DNA of 50,000 bases from Symbiodinium natans. Taxonomy: Eukaryota > Sar > Dinophyceae > Suessiales > Symbiodiniaceae. The notes below the pieces were generated by a model that had not been told where the DNA came from, made no database searches, and saw only the letters and a list, made by a program, of their open reading frames with translations. The position numbers and the translations under genes are program-made. Below are positions 34,880 through 44,296 of the stretch, in pieces. The stretch lies in the NCBI GenBank assembly GCA_905221605.1, contig CAJNDS010002212.1, positions 325,001-375,000 of the forward strand, given 5' to 3'. How positions within the stretch are numbered: the first letter of the stretch is position 1; the number at the start of each line of letters is the position of its first letter.

Positions 34880-34975
34880 GCGCCGGCGTTTGTATAGTAC
34901 ATTTTGCGGCTGCTTTTGGAGATCATGCGGAGCCACTGGCCCGGGAGGGGATGAGCATCCCCGAAGAACCTCAAT
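34880..34975 (-). CDS. Exon encoding a WW-domain-like segment
   Basis: The minus strand, in one frame, reads GDAHPLPGQWLRMISKSSRK then MYYTN. The spacing of LPxxW, a Ser/Lys-rich turn and YYxN matches the first two strands of WW domains (proline-ligand-binding modules of about 35 residues; the second conserved Trp would be on the next exon). The 3' edge is CGAGG|GTTTGGGG, a possible GT donor at the array. A different minus frame is also open, so this is moderate evidence. Confidence 0.5.
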
Positions 34976-34994
34976 AACGTGCGCTTCTGGCCTG

Positions 34995-35600
34995 GGGGGT
35001 TTAGGGTTTAGGGTTTTAAGGGTTTAGGGGTTCAGGGGTCTAAGGGTTTTGGGGTTTAGGGGTTTCGGGTTTAGGGGCTTAAAGTTAGCGTTTTCTTTCG
35101 ATTAGCGGCTGAGGGTGCAGGGGTGCCGGGGTTGAAGGTGTTGGGTCTTGGGGGCCTTACGCTTGAAGGAGGGCGCGGAGGGGGGAGGGCCAATACGCTG
35201 TCCACATAGTACCCCAAACAAAGTCCCTGAAGGCCTTAATCCCTAAACCCTGAACCCTGAACCCTACATCCCAAGCCCGAAGCCCCAAACCCTAAACCCT
35301 AAAGGCCCTAAACGCTGAATCCTGAACCCTAAACTCGAGACCCTGAAGTCCCAGCCTGGGCTGGTTGATCTCCCAAGTCGCCACATTGTGCGGTCTCGGT
35401 TCCCATGGAGGAATGTTTGGCTTAGGGTTTGTAGGGATTTTCGGGTTTAGGGCTTAGGGGTTTAAAGTTTTAGGATTTAGGGACTGTAGGGATTTTAGGG
35501 TTGAGGGTTTCTTAGGGTTTAGGGAATTAAAAATTTAGGATTTAGGGTCGGGAATTTAGGGTTTAGGGGCTTAAAGTTTTGGGAGTTTGGGTTCGTGCTT
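34995..35600. repeat. Diverged TTTAGGG variants, no gene
   Basis: Scattered G-rich units (34995-35080, 35420-35580) and C-rich units (35238-35345), separated by short GC-rich pieces. Nothing coding that I can support between 34980 and 35990. Confidence 0.6.
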
Positions 35601-36002
35601 TGGTGTTTGGGATTTAGGATACTCCGCCCTCTGCCCACCGCATGACAGTGTCATATGTGAAGGCTTTTGAAGGTATAGACACACATGTATATTCAATTTA
35701 CGGGGTCGAAGAAGGGACCCCTAGAAGGCACCCTTCATCTTATTGCCCTTTGTAACCCCGACATATACCTTACAGTCCCTATATACCTAAGTAGCCCCTA
35801 AATTACCCCCCAAATAACTCCTATGGTCCGTTTTCAGGGTCCCTCCTTCAGTCCCTTGATCAATTAAGGGTGGGCAGTATCCGAGGTCCAGGGTTTCGGG
35901 CTGCTTACCCCGCAGGAAAATATGAAAATCATTTCAAAGTGTGACGTCCCGGGTGGGGTTGTCAAAAACTTCAGGAGCGACTTATCGAATGTTTAGGGTT
36001 TA

Positions 36003-36140
36003 GGGTGCGAGGGAGCGGATTTATGGCCACAGCAATGACAAGCAGACGCACATTCTGCAATGAGTTCGGCACATCTCCTTCTCGTCGACACGTCTCCATA
36101 CTCAGTTTCAAAGACTGGGCTCGAACAGCAACATGACTCA
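36003..36140 (-). CDS. Possible exon, unidentified
   Basis: The minus strand reads HVAVRAQSLKLSMETCRREG then DVPNSLQNVRLLVIAVAINP in one frame, just outside the inverted-repeat element at 36144-36259 and ending at a CCCTAAA pair. Unrecognised. Confidence 0.4.
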
Positions 36141-36143
36141 ACT

Positions 36144-36259
36144 TACTAGTTCTTAGTAGGGAATGAGGGAATAAAGTAACCTGTAGAATCCCTTGAAGGG
36201 TTTCCGTAGTAGGGGGATGTTGGGTACCTAATTCCCTCATTCCCTGCTAAGAACCAGTA
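36144..36259. mobile_element. Inverted-repeat element, TACTAGTTCTTAG type
   Basis: Left TACTAGTTCTTAGTAGGGAA..., right end reverse complement TACTGGTTCTTAGCAGGGAA...; about 29-bp inverted repeats with two mismatches, 116 bp in total. The bases outside (ACTCAACT and TGCCAACT) share CAACT, a possible worn target duplicate. Single copy in this window. Confidence 0.75.
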
Positions 36260-36494
36260 TGCCAACTGCCTGCCAAGAAGCATTCGGAAAATCGTGCTTG
36301 GATTTCGGCTGCCTCCCTGGCCAAGGGATGAGAAAAGACAGCCATGATCTTTGGTCCAACCCTTTTAGGGGACCGAATGAACCCTAAAAGGGTTTAGGGT
36401 TTAGGGTCTTTCTCGGGTTCATGGTTGACATACATGAATTGGGGTCGCAGTAGTATGGGGTATATGATCCCAAGCTTGGGGCTTCATTTGGTCC

Positions 36495-36590
36495 CCACAG
36501 AACAAGCTGTAACAGGGCAGGAGCTACCGCTGGGCACCTTCTATTGGCAGCCTCAGGGACGAACTTTGTTACCCGCGCGGATGATTCAAA
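36495..36590 (-). CDS. Possible exon, unidentified
   Basis: The minus strand reads ESSARVTKFVPEAANRRCPA then VAPALLQLVLWG, directly next to the inverted-repeat element 36595-36728. A plus frame is open as well. Confidence 0.35.
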
Positions 36591-36594
36591 AACT

Positions 36595-36728
36595 GGATAG
36601 TTCTCCAAATTCGGGTCGCTTTCGAGGGTCCTTCTTTCAAGGGTTCCGTACTGTACGTATATATATATACATATATATATACTAAATGCATGCTGAATAT
36701 AAAGGGAACCTGATTTCGAGAACTACCC
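36595..36728. mobile_element. Inverted-repeat element, GGGTAGTTCTC type
   Basis: Left GGATAGTTCTCCAAATTCGG, right reverse complement GGGTAGTTCTCGAAATCAGG. It is 134 bp, with an ATATATAC-rich centre. Related sequence (GGGCAGTTCTC.AAATT) forms the inner arms of the element at 5618-5813, so the two families may share an ancestor. Confidence 0.65.
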
Positions 36729-36835
36729 ATGTAGCATAGGTCTACCTGGCTGCACTTTGTTGACGTCAACGGGCAGCAAGCAATCTCGAAAGTAAGTCCG
36801 GGACACTTGCGCCTCAGCCGGCCCACGCAAGTACT

Positions 36836-36925
36836 TAGAGTTTAGGGTTTAGGGTTTAGGGGTTAGGGTTTAAGGGTTAGGGTTTAGGGGTTAGGGTTTA
36901 GGGTTGAGGGTTTAGGGTTTAGGAG
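36836..36925. repeat. TTTAGGG array
   Basis: About 12 units including GGGTTA and TTGAGGG variants. Confidence 0.92.
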
Positions 36926-37030
36926 AATCTTGCTAAACGGCATTGATGGGGCCTCTACGGGGATTCCAAGCCTGAAGTCTAGGGTGACCCTAAACAGCGA
37001 ACACCGGTTTAGAGTTCCGGGTTCAGGGCT

Positions 37031-37289
37031 TGGGGGCTTATGACTGGCAACTGGCTGCTGAAGAACGGACCGAAGAATGGAGGCCTCAACTTGGGATGCC
37101 CCCCATACACTAAGGGTTTAGGGTTTAGGGTTTAGGGTTTAGGGTTGGGATTCTACCAGGGGGTACTCTAACCCCTAGTAAGGGCGAGTAGAAGGGGGAA
37201 CATCCCAAGCTTGAACCCTCTGAGGCCGGGGCGTCGGACTTCGGCATCCTTACCCACGCATCTCGACACGCCCAGGCCCACGCGTCGGA
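37031..37289 (+). CDS. Exon interrupted by MITE copy E
   Basis: Left of the element the plus strand reads YDWQLAAEERTEEWR; right of it (from 37209) the same frame, after deleting the element plus one 8-bp duplicate, continues EPSEAGASDFGILTHASRHA and ends at TGA (37287-37289). A second frame is also open throughout. The joined frame is the evidence; no family is recognised. Confidence 0.45.
37091..37208. mobile_element. MITE/introner family 1, copy E, carrying a TTTAGGG array
   Basis: Ends TTGGGATGCCCCCCATACAC and inverted partner ...AAGGGGGAACATCCCAA; 118 bp. Flanks GCCTCAAC and GCTTGAAC (six of eight match). Positions 37111-37147 are five TTTAGGG units, absent from copies A-D, so a telomere-like array lies inside the transposon itself. 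Confidence 0.88.
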
Positions 37290-37310
37290 TCGGTGACTAC
37301 GAACTTAGGG

Positions 37311-37381
37311 GGTTTAGGGTTTAGGGTTTAGGGTTTAGGGTTTAGGGTTTAGGGTTTAGGGTTTAGGGTTTAGGGTTTAGA
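37311..37381. repeat. TTTAGGG array (10 units)
   Basis: Pure heptamers between exon-like sequences on both sides. Confidence 0.96.
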
Positions 37382-37383
37382 GG

Positions 37384-37509
37384 TTGATCCCAAATCATGG
37401 GCCTTCTTTTGATACCTTCAACAATAGGTGACAAGGGGTCAAACTCTAACTCAGTAGAGACCTGCCAACCAAAAAACAAGGCCCAGCGTTTGGGATCAAG
37501 CACCAACTG
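37384..37509 (-). CDS. Exon of unidentified gene G4 (second visible exon)
   Basis: The minus strand reads QLVLDPKRWALFFGWQVSTE then LEFDPLSPIVEGIKRRPMIW in one open frame. It follows exon 37643-37740 across the family-2 element with GT...AG ends, and both sides are phase 0. Aromatic-rich, globular-looking; not recognised. Confidence 0.6.
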
Positions 37510-37642
37510 CTTGGAGGCTCATGGTACGTAGTAACCAGTTATAACTGTACCTATCACGCACGTTTGGAACCCTTAAGTGCCCTAATATGGTTATAATTGG
37601 GTTCTAAGTACAGTGATAACTGGGTAAATAAGCACCATGAAC
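37510..37642 (-). other. Inferred intron created by inverted-repeat introner family 2
   Basis: In the minus sense GTGGAG|GTTCATGG...CTCCAAG|CAGTTGG: a canonical GT...AG intron of 133 nt consisting almost wholly of the inverted-repeat element. Removing it joins ...GPDAHVE to QLVLDPKRW in frame. Confidence 0.65.
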
Positions 37643-37646
37643 CTCC
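37513..37646. mobile_element. Inverted-repeat introner family 2, copy 2
   Basis: Left GGAGGCTCATGGTACGTAGT, right reverse complement GGAGGTTCATGGTGCTTATT; similarity runs inward through GTTATAACTGTAC / GTTATCACTGTAC. No coding capacity. Confidence 0.85.
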
Positions 37647-37740
37647 ACATGGGCATCAGGGCCCGACAGGGCAAGCTGAACCTGCGGCTGCTGCGGCTGC
37701 TGCTGGAAACCAGGGGCACCTGCTTGGCTGAAGCGGTGGT
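37643..37740 (-). CDS. Exon of gene G4 (first visible), Gln-rich
   Basis: The minus strand reads HRFSQAGAPGFQQQPQQPQV then QLALSGPDAHVE, ending at the GT donor of the introner. Low-complexity Gln/Pro stretch; otherwise unidentified. Confidence 0.55.
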
Positions 37741-37762
37741 TAGGGTTAGGTTTTTTGGGTTC

Positions 37763-37842
37763 AGGGTTTAGGGTTTAGGGTTCAGGGTTTAGGGTTTAGG
37801 GTTTAGGGTTCAGGGTTTAGGGTTCAGGGTTTAGGGTTTAGT
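37763..37842. repeat. TTTAGGG/TTCAGGG array
   Basis: About 11 units. The following 37845-39000 contains an 82-codon minus frame at 37871-38119 of doubtful value, short CCCTAAA tracts at 38463-38500, and no recognisable gene. Confidence 0.9.
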
Positions 37843-39021
37843 TGGTTTGCCCCGATTCTCTGTCTGTTCCTCACCTCTCATTGTGAAGCATCATCAGAAT
37901 GGATTGAGAGTATTGCCAGCCCGAAACAGGACGCTTCAAGCTTGATAGCTCCGCCCCCGCATGACACAGGGCCGGGGGTAGAATCAGCCCTTTGCGGGCT
38001 TTCGGCCGAGAAGTCAATTCGAATTCAAAGCCAAATCTGAGTTCCCAAGTCTCCCAGGCCTCAACTCGCCAACAGTTTGATTCCAAGGTGCTTGTTCGCA
38101 GAGCTTTGCAATAAAACAAAAACCAGGGCCGTGAACGTTGGCCTGAACAGGAGACTTTACCCTCACCTCTCCTTGCCGCTCAGGCAGATCAAGTTGCCGA
38201 AAGATCCCCCCATGCCGTGATGCAGCGCAAGAGTGGTTGCAGTTTATGGTTTTGGATTTAGGGTTTAGGGTTTAGGGTTCAGGGTGTAGGGTTTAGGGTC
38301 TAGGGTCTATCGGGTTTAGGGGTATCGGGCTTTGGGAGCTCTAAGGTTGTCTAGGGGTCACGAAGCCCTAAACCGAAATCTCGCCCCCGACCTGCATTGA
38401 CACTGTTGCCGCCGGAAGCGTAGACCTCACGGAGAGGCGAAAGCGGGCCTGAAGAAGCCTCTAACCCTAAACCCTATTCTCTAACCCTAAACCCTAAACC
38501 TCTACCGAGAGGGCTGATATGGTCAGCTCTCGAAGCGTGTTGATCTTGACTATGGATTCTGGGGACCGTCTCCCACTAGACCAAGGAGTATAACCTCGGT
38601 ATAAACAGGGTGCCCTTTTTGTTTTAAAGGGGGTTATAAGGACCCAAGCCCTAAAAAAATGGGGAATACGGGCCTACTCCGGGTCCTAGCACACTAGAGT
38701 ATCTTCCTTAGAGCTTCAGAAACAAGGGTGCATGTCAAAACGACCCTTCCCTGCAAACAGCCCCATAAAGAGTTGACGCAGGGTGTGTTATTTCATTTTA
38801 GTACTATTTCTGAGGACGCTCAAAATGTACACTCACCATTATTTACAAGGAGCCAACATATACTCTCACCAATTTCCGTCATATACAGCCCTGTTCCATT
38901 TGGGTAGTTCTGTAAGTTACATAGTACGTAACCCTTGAAATAAGGACCCGCAAAAAGGACCCAGAAAGGGACTCCTAATTTAGAGTTTAGAGAACCTCCC
39001 AGATAGCCCAGATTGTACCAG

Positions 39022-39102
39022 CCCTAAACCCTAAACCCTAAACCCTAAACCCTAAACCCTAAACCCTAAACCCTAAACCCTAAACCCTAAACCCTAAACC
39101 CC
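39022..39102. repeat. CCCTAAA array (about 11 units)
   Basis: Pure heptamers. Confidence 0.97.
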
Positions 39103-39189
39103 CACCCAGGCTAGGGGAAGGCTGCCGAGTGGACGACGGGCTGGGAGCTGCTGGTGCTCTGGCTCCAGCCATCCCTTCGGTCGGTACCT

Positions 39190-39387
39190 GGCTCCAGGGC
39201 CTTGAGGTATAATAATGATAGTAATAAATACAATAATAACAGCAACCATAAGAAAATAATCAAAAACACAATAATCATTATGATAATAATAGTTATAAAT
39301 ACAATCATAATCATCATCATCATAAGAAAATAATCAAAAACACAATAATAGTTATGATAGTAATGGTATGGCTCCAGGGCCTTGAGG
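39190..39387. repeat. AT-rich insertion between 18-bp direct repeats
   Basis: GGCTCCAGGGCCTTGAGG is present at 39190-39207 and 39370-39387. The 162 bp between are AT-rich with TAATAATGATAG-type triplets and contain their own duplication (CATAAGAAAATAATCAAAAA at about 39248 and 39320). Confidence 0.9.
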
Positions 39388-39489
39388 GACCCTCCAGGGC
39401 TTCGGGCGTAGGGTTCGTAAGTGCGACCATGAGGTCTGAGTGGCCCTAAACCCTAAACCCTAAAACCCCAAACCCTGAACCCTAAAGCC

Positions 39490-39929
39490 CAAACCCTGAA
39501 CCCAGAAAACAGACCACCAGCGTGCTGCCTGGGTCGTGGTGGGACCAATTGGAGTTCGACTGGTCTTTCCACTCCTTCTGGTCGTTTTTCCAGGAATCCG
39601 CTTTCCAGGAATCCTGTTTGCCGAGGGGGTGGGGGGTGGGGCGGTGATCTAAGCCCGTGTACAAACAAGGCCACAAACCGCCAAAAGGTGGCCTCCTAAT
39701 TTTAGACTGTTGATGCCAAGAGTCGTTCTGGTTCCAAGAACCCTTCTGCTCCCAGTCATCCTTTTTGTTCCACTGGTCTTGCTTCCACTCCTTCTTCTGC
39801 CAATTATCTCGCTGATTCCAGTCTTGCTTGTTGCTCGACCTCCAATCATTTCTTTGATTCCAATCATCCTTCTTCTTCCAGTCGCCCCAGTTGCTTTGCT
39901 GCGGCGCTTGTCTTGGTGGCTTACCTGCA
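39490..39929 (-). CDS. Exon(s) encoding tryptophan-rich low-complexity repeats
   Basis: In one minus-strand frame, from after CTGTGCAG, a Trp appears every 4-9 residues in Asp/Lys/Gln/Asn context (SNWGDWKKKDDWNQRNDWRS, DSWKADSWKNDQKEWKDQSN). The Trp-free middle (about 39612-39708) lies between two AACAG copies and may be a retained intron: without it DSWHQQ would meet DSWKADSW. The frame is open for over 140 codons without a start codon, as expected for an internal exon. Function unknown; such W-repeat tracts suggest a structural or RNA-binding linker, but that is a guess. Confidence 0.65.
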
Positions 39930-39975
39930 CAGAGGCCAGGTCATGAAAGTGCAGACTAGCTGATCAACACGAAGA

Positions 39976-40112
39976 AGAGCCCAATACCCACAATTCAGGA
40001 ATATACCTTAAATAGTGTTGAGGATTCCTATATACTTGAAGGTATATTTCCTTAATTAAGGGGTATTAAGGGTTTAGGGTTTAGGGTTTAGGGTTTAGGG
40101 GTATTGGGCTCT
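39976..40112. mobile_element. Inverted-repeat element, AGAGCCCAATACC family, copy 2, with internal TTTAGGG insertion
   Basis: Left AGAGCCCAATACCCACAATT, continuing AGGAATATACCTTAA; right ...GGTATATTTCCTTAATTAAG then GGGGTATT, then 30 bp of TTTAGGG units (40068-40097), then GGGGTATTGGGCTCT. The 8-bp GGGGTATT is duplicated on both sides of the array. Copy 1 (5797-5813) shows the uninterrupted form. Confidence 0.85.
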
Positions 40113-40114
40113 CT

Positions 40115-40172
40115 GGAAACAAGGTCATCATGGCTGCAGGAGCTGCCTTTGCCTTTGCCACCGCGCATTCCC
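40115..40172 (-). CDS. Possible exon upstream of the Trp-rich exon
   Basis: The minus strand reads QGMRGGKGKGSSCSHDDLVS, with CAG on its 5' side and ending at the AGAGCCC element. It could precede the Trp-rich exon with the element as the intron between. Short. Confidence 0.4.
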
Positions 40173-40202
40173 TGCGTGCAAACCAGGTTGAAACCAGGCA
40201 TG

Positions 40203-40296
40203 GGTTTAGGGTTTAGGGTTTAGGGTTTAGGTTTAGGGTTTAGGGTTTAGGGTTTAGGGTTTAGGGTTTAGGGATTAGGGTTGAGGGTTTAGGGTT
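40203..40296. repeat. TTTAGGG array
   Basis: About 13 units with one GGGATTA and one TTGAGGG. Confidence 0.95.
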
Positions 40297-40417
40297 CACG
40301 TCTGCAGGCTAACCATGGCTGGGCGTCCTTGTCACGATACCATGCCTGACCTCGGTGGAGCAGGGTTTTGGGGCTTAGGGTTTACGGTTTAGGCTTAGTT
40401 GTCCAGTACCTAGGGGT

Positions 40418-40484
40418 TTTAAAGGTTAACCTTTGGGATTATAAGGGGAATATAGTAACCCAAAAAGGTTAAAGGTTACCTACT
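40418..40484. repeat. Imperfect inverted repeat
   Basis: GGTTAACCTTTGGGATTA and, inverted, GGTAACCTTTAACCTTTTTG. It may be a further short inverted-repeat element; ends not clear. Confidence 0.5.
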
Positions 40485-40766
40485 CTACTACTAAGTAGGG
40501 CTTAAGGAGAACCTCTCTTGAGCAGTGAATGCTGTGCCTGTGCGGTTTGAGAGCGAAGCCAGTTGATGCACGCCCCACTGCATCTCTCAGCCGGGCCTGG
40601 ACAACATGAGGCTGATGCAGAAATGCCCTGAACCCTGAACACTAACGCCTTGTTGCACCCCTGGGAGGATCCAAGAAGTAGATCCCCCTCGGGGTTCCTA
40701 GGCATCACCCAATAGTAGTACAGGGTACTACTTGCGGGGCTCTACTTTTTAGATCCTTCGGGTCTG

Positions 40767-40870
40767 GGTAGGTTGGCAGAGCCTGAAGAGTGCGCTGCGC
40801 AAGCAGCAGGCCGCTGCGAACGCTACCTCGGGAGGAACAACGTCTTGCAGGGGTCACCTGTGCCCCATAT
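40767..40870 (+). CDS. Possible exon, unidentified
   Basis: The plus strand reads RLAEPEECAAQAAGRCERYL then GRNNVLQGSPVP. Protein-like but short; a minus frame is also open. Confidence 0.35.
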
Positions 40871-41154
40871 GACCCTAACACTAACACCACTAACCCAAAC
40901 CCCTCTAACTCTTGAAGCCCCTATAAGCCCCAACCACTGTCACCCTATGACCCTATAAACTCCTCAACCCTAAACATCCCTGAGTCTACAAAAACTACAA
41001 AGCCTTTTTTTTAAACGCCCTGCAAAAAAAAAACTAGAAACAGAATCCTATAAACCCTAAAGCACCTATACAACCCCTGTGAACCCCACCAGAATCCCGA
41101 CCCTGCAGACACTTCAAACACCCTTAAAAAAAACGATGTCAACCCTGCTCAGAT

Positions 41155-41294
41155 GTACAGAGGGCTTCGTACGGAAGGGTAACAAAACGGATCTTGAGCT
41201 CGTGACCGGTCAGGCGGCTGTAGATGCAAATGGCAGGCTTCAGCCGCTTGCCTGCAAGCCACACAGCATCAAGCGCCCCCAAAAAACGGGTTAA
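41155..41294 (+). CDS. Possible terminal exon, unidentified
   Basis: The plus strand is open and ends TAA: CTEGFVRKGNKTDLELVTGQ then AAVDANGRLQPLACKPHSIK. Plausible C-terminal exon; not recognised. Confidence 0.4.
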
Positions 41295-41463
41295 GGGGGA
41301 AAACAAAGGAAGGGCAAGTTTGGCAAAGGAAAAGGTTTGGGGTTTAGGGCCTTTGGGTTGAGGGCTTAGGGCTCAGGGTGTATTGAAGTTGGTTAGTGGG
41401 GATGAAGGAACGGAATTGTAGCAGTACGATTAGTACCATTCCTATGTACGCCTTCACCTGTCT

Positions 41464-41550
41464 AAACCCTATAAACCCCATAAGCCGCAGAAACCCCAGA
41501 AACCCCATAAACCCCATAAACCCCATAAACCCCGCAAACCGCATAAACCC
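41464..41550. repeat. CCCCATAAA nine-base repeats
   Basis: Eight to nine imperfect CCCCATAAA/CCCCAGAAA units, another telomere-related unit length. Confidence 0.85.
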
Positions 41551-41749
41551 CATAAACTAAAAGCCTTGAAAATCCCAAAATCCAAAAAAGAAAAAAAGCC
41601 CTAAAACCCTTTAACAGAAACCTAAATCCTAAGCACTAATCTGGAGCACCGCTGCTGCTGAATCTCAGACTCGGGCCCTGCTCGGGCCTGCACGGTGCTG
41701 GACAATCGCCCCGAAAGCTTGCAACAAACGAAGGCCCATATTCGTGCAC

Positions 41750-42010
41750 ATTACATTGTATTGCAGAATATTATATCATATTGCATGTTATTGTACTATA
41801 TTGTCTTAAATTATGGTATCATGTTGTGCTATATTGTATTATACGGAAGCTTGTTGTATTATACTGAATTATATTGCATTATATTGTATTGTATGGTATT
41901 CTATTGCATTACACTGTACCATGTTTTATATATTGTATGATATCGTATGATATTGCATTATCTTGCATTTCATGTCTTGTAGTATATTACATTGTGGTAT
42001 ACATGATATC
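41750..42010. repeat. AT-rich degenerate TATTGTATTA repeat
   Basis: About 260 bp of imperfect TTATATTGTATTATA-like units. The 81-codon frame across it (41695-41940) is a repeat product. Confidence 0.85.
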
Positions 42011-42599
42011 CTTTTTAACTTTATGAAACTATCCAGAAGGAGATTTAGCTGCCTGTGACATCTACGGGAAGGTTGATCTACAATGACTGAGCTCGATTCC
42101 GCCACTGTCTACCGAGATCGGTGGTTCCGGACTCCATGTGTTCCAAATAAATTAGGGTTTCGGGTTTAGGGTTAGAGTTTAGGGTTTAGGGTTTAAGGTT
42201 AGGTAGGCTGCACCGAACATGCTGTAAGGACACAATGATATTCCCATAGACCTCGTGATAGCATGGGGCCGGCAACCAGATGGTGGGCCTTACTTGTAGG
42301 TACCTCTCAACATGAAAAATCCCTGCGAAATGGAAATTTAAGGCAATCCCCACACAAAGTGCAGCATGCAAGGTTTACCCGAAACTTCCCTGAACCCTAC
42401 AAAACCAGAAATGGTGATTCGGATGCTGTGCTCAAGGACGACACCTCACGTGCTTGAGCGGCACAACCTCCTCCCAGTTCTTCTGCTGGTGCTCGTATCC
42501 TTGAGAGGCGCACAGAGTTCCCAAAACCACATAAAAACCCTACAACCCTCCAAAACCCTACAAAAAAACCCATTTGTAAAAGCATGTAAAAGAAAGCCT

Positions 42600-42665
42600 A
42601 AACCCTAAACCCTAAACCCTAAACCCTAAACCCTAAACCCCAAACCCTAAACCCTAAACCCTAAA
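42600..42665. repeat. CCCTAAA array
   Basis: About nine units with one CCCCAAA. The stretch 42666-42970 has no gene that I can support. Confidence 0.95.
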
Positions 42666-42969
42666 GCCCTACAAAGACCCGGAACCCTAGCCTCGCCACA
42701 GGCTCTTGACCGAAGGCTGACACGCGGGAGTGACATCCGGGTGACGGGCGGACTTTGACTTCGTTGCCCTCACCGATGCATTTCCGGACGAACCTGGCTT
42801 TTGTTGAAGGAGGTGGCGCCATATCTGTGGAGTTCTTGAGAGGAAAAAGGTGCTAGGTTTGGTTTGTGAGGGCTGCTGGTGTGCTCCCTGGCAAATGGGA
42901 TGCTGAAGATTTGGATGCTTGGAAACATGGGTGTAAAATAAGGTCTTGGTGTGTGTGTGTGTGGGAGAC

Positions 42970-43018
42970 CCCAGAGAGCCCCATAGCCCCGTAAATTAAT
43001 TAAGGAATATACCTTAAG
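42970..43018. mobile_element. Left half of an AGAGCCC-family element, truncated by an array
   Basis: AGAGAGCCCCATAGCCCCGT then AATTAAGGAATATACCTTAA matches the left arm of the copies at 5618 and 39976. Where the centre should begin (43019) the longest TTTAGGG array of the window starts and no right arm follows. Confidence 0.75.
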
Positions 43019-43020
43019 TG

Positions 43021-43236
43021 AAGGGTTTAGGGTTTAGGGTTTAGGGTTTAGGGTCTAGGGTCTAGGGTTTAGGGTTTAGGGTTTAGGGTTTAGGGTTTAG
43101 GGTTTAGGGTTTAGGGTTTAGGGTTTAGGGTTTAGGGTTTAGGGTTTAGGGTTTAGGGTTTAGGGTTTAGGGTTTAGGGTTTAGGGTTTCGGGTTTAGGG
43201 TTTAGGGTTTAGGGCTTAGTTTAGGGTTTAGGGTTA
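43021..43236. repeat. Longest TTTAGGG array (about 30 units)
   Basis: Nearly pure heptamers with two TCTAGGG and one TTCGGG variant, then a head-on junction with CCCTAAACC at 43233-43240. Confidence 0.97.
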
Positions 43237-43599
43237 CCCTAAACCGAACCCGAACCCCAAACCCTAAATCTAAACCCTAAACCCTTCACATTCCTGGGAG
43301 AGACAAACATGCAGGCCGCGCAAGCCATCGCTCCATTTGCCACTTTCTTCCGGCTGACCCTTCTGGACCCACAGAAACTCAATCCTTGGGTCGTGGATTT
43401 GGGCTTTGGGTCTTGGGTTTATAGGGTTTAGGGCCTAGAATGTAGATGGGTGAGGGGGGGCGGGGGGGGGGGGGGGTTGTCATGTACCGACCACAAATGA
43501 AGGTGGATAACGGCATACGTGGCATAGGTCTGATTTAGGGTTCAGGATGACGCCAACCCCAAAACCCTGAAAGCTGTCTAGGTCTAGGGACTCATATGG

Positions 43600-43665
43600 G
43601 ACCCTAAACCCTAAACCCTAAACCCTAAACCCCTAAACCCTAAACCCTAAACCCTAAACCCCCTA
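43600..43665. repeat. CCCTAAA array
   Basis: About eight units, opposite in orientation to the TTTAGGG array at 43754-43828. Confidence 0.95.
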
Positions 43666-43753
43666 CTCTGGGTCGTAGTTGTGCGGCCCAGATTCTTCTC
43701 GCCGTACTTGTACTGCTGCCTCGGAAGGCGGCAGAGAAGCAGACTTCCATTCT

Positions 43754-43828
43754 AGGGTTTAGGGTTTAGGGTTTAGGGTTTAGGGTTTAGTGTTTAGGGT
43801 TTAGGGTTTAGGGTTTAGGGTTTAGGGA
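43754..43828. repeat. TTTAGGG array
   Basis: About ten units, one TTTAGTG. Confidence 0.95.
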
Positions 43829-44149
43829 CACCCATAGTTCATTGAAGTCACTTCTGACTTCGTCGTAAGTGCCCTCTGACTTTGGTGAGCAGGCCCACGT
43901 CGCTACATATGAATGCCCGACTGATCTAAGCTGTGCTAAAGAACAGCCGTAGGATGCAGGGCGGGACCAGTTCTCTTTAATAGATTCGGGTCCCTTTGTT
44001 TGGGACAGGCTCAATTGAGAGCCAACAAGGGAACCTAATTCTACAGCCATACAATCTCGAGGACACGTAGTAGAGGAGGGACCCCCAGGAAGCTCACGGC
44101 ATGGATCTTACACTCGGGTGGGGGGCGGGAGGGTTGGGTGGTTTGGAGG

Positions 44150-44290
44150 GGGAGGACTTGGGGGGACGGCCACAGATGCGACCAGACACTGCACACAGGG
44201 GCCCTCACTGGCTTACGTCATCTCTGACGAAGACGTAGACCTTCGCCTCACAGGAGCACGACAACCAAATCACGGGTTGAAGGTTCAACG
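44150..44290 (+). CDS. Possible exon, unidentified
   Basis: The plus strand reads CTQGPSLAYVISDEDVDLRL then TGARQPNHGLKVQR. Protein-like composition; unrecognised. Confidence 0.35.
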
Positions 44291-44296
44291 CAGCCC

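Noticed and set aside
34610-34977. Frames with HWV or NEP repeats
   Set aside because: Translation of the CCCAATGAA array; only the WW-like end is kept as a separate exon.
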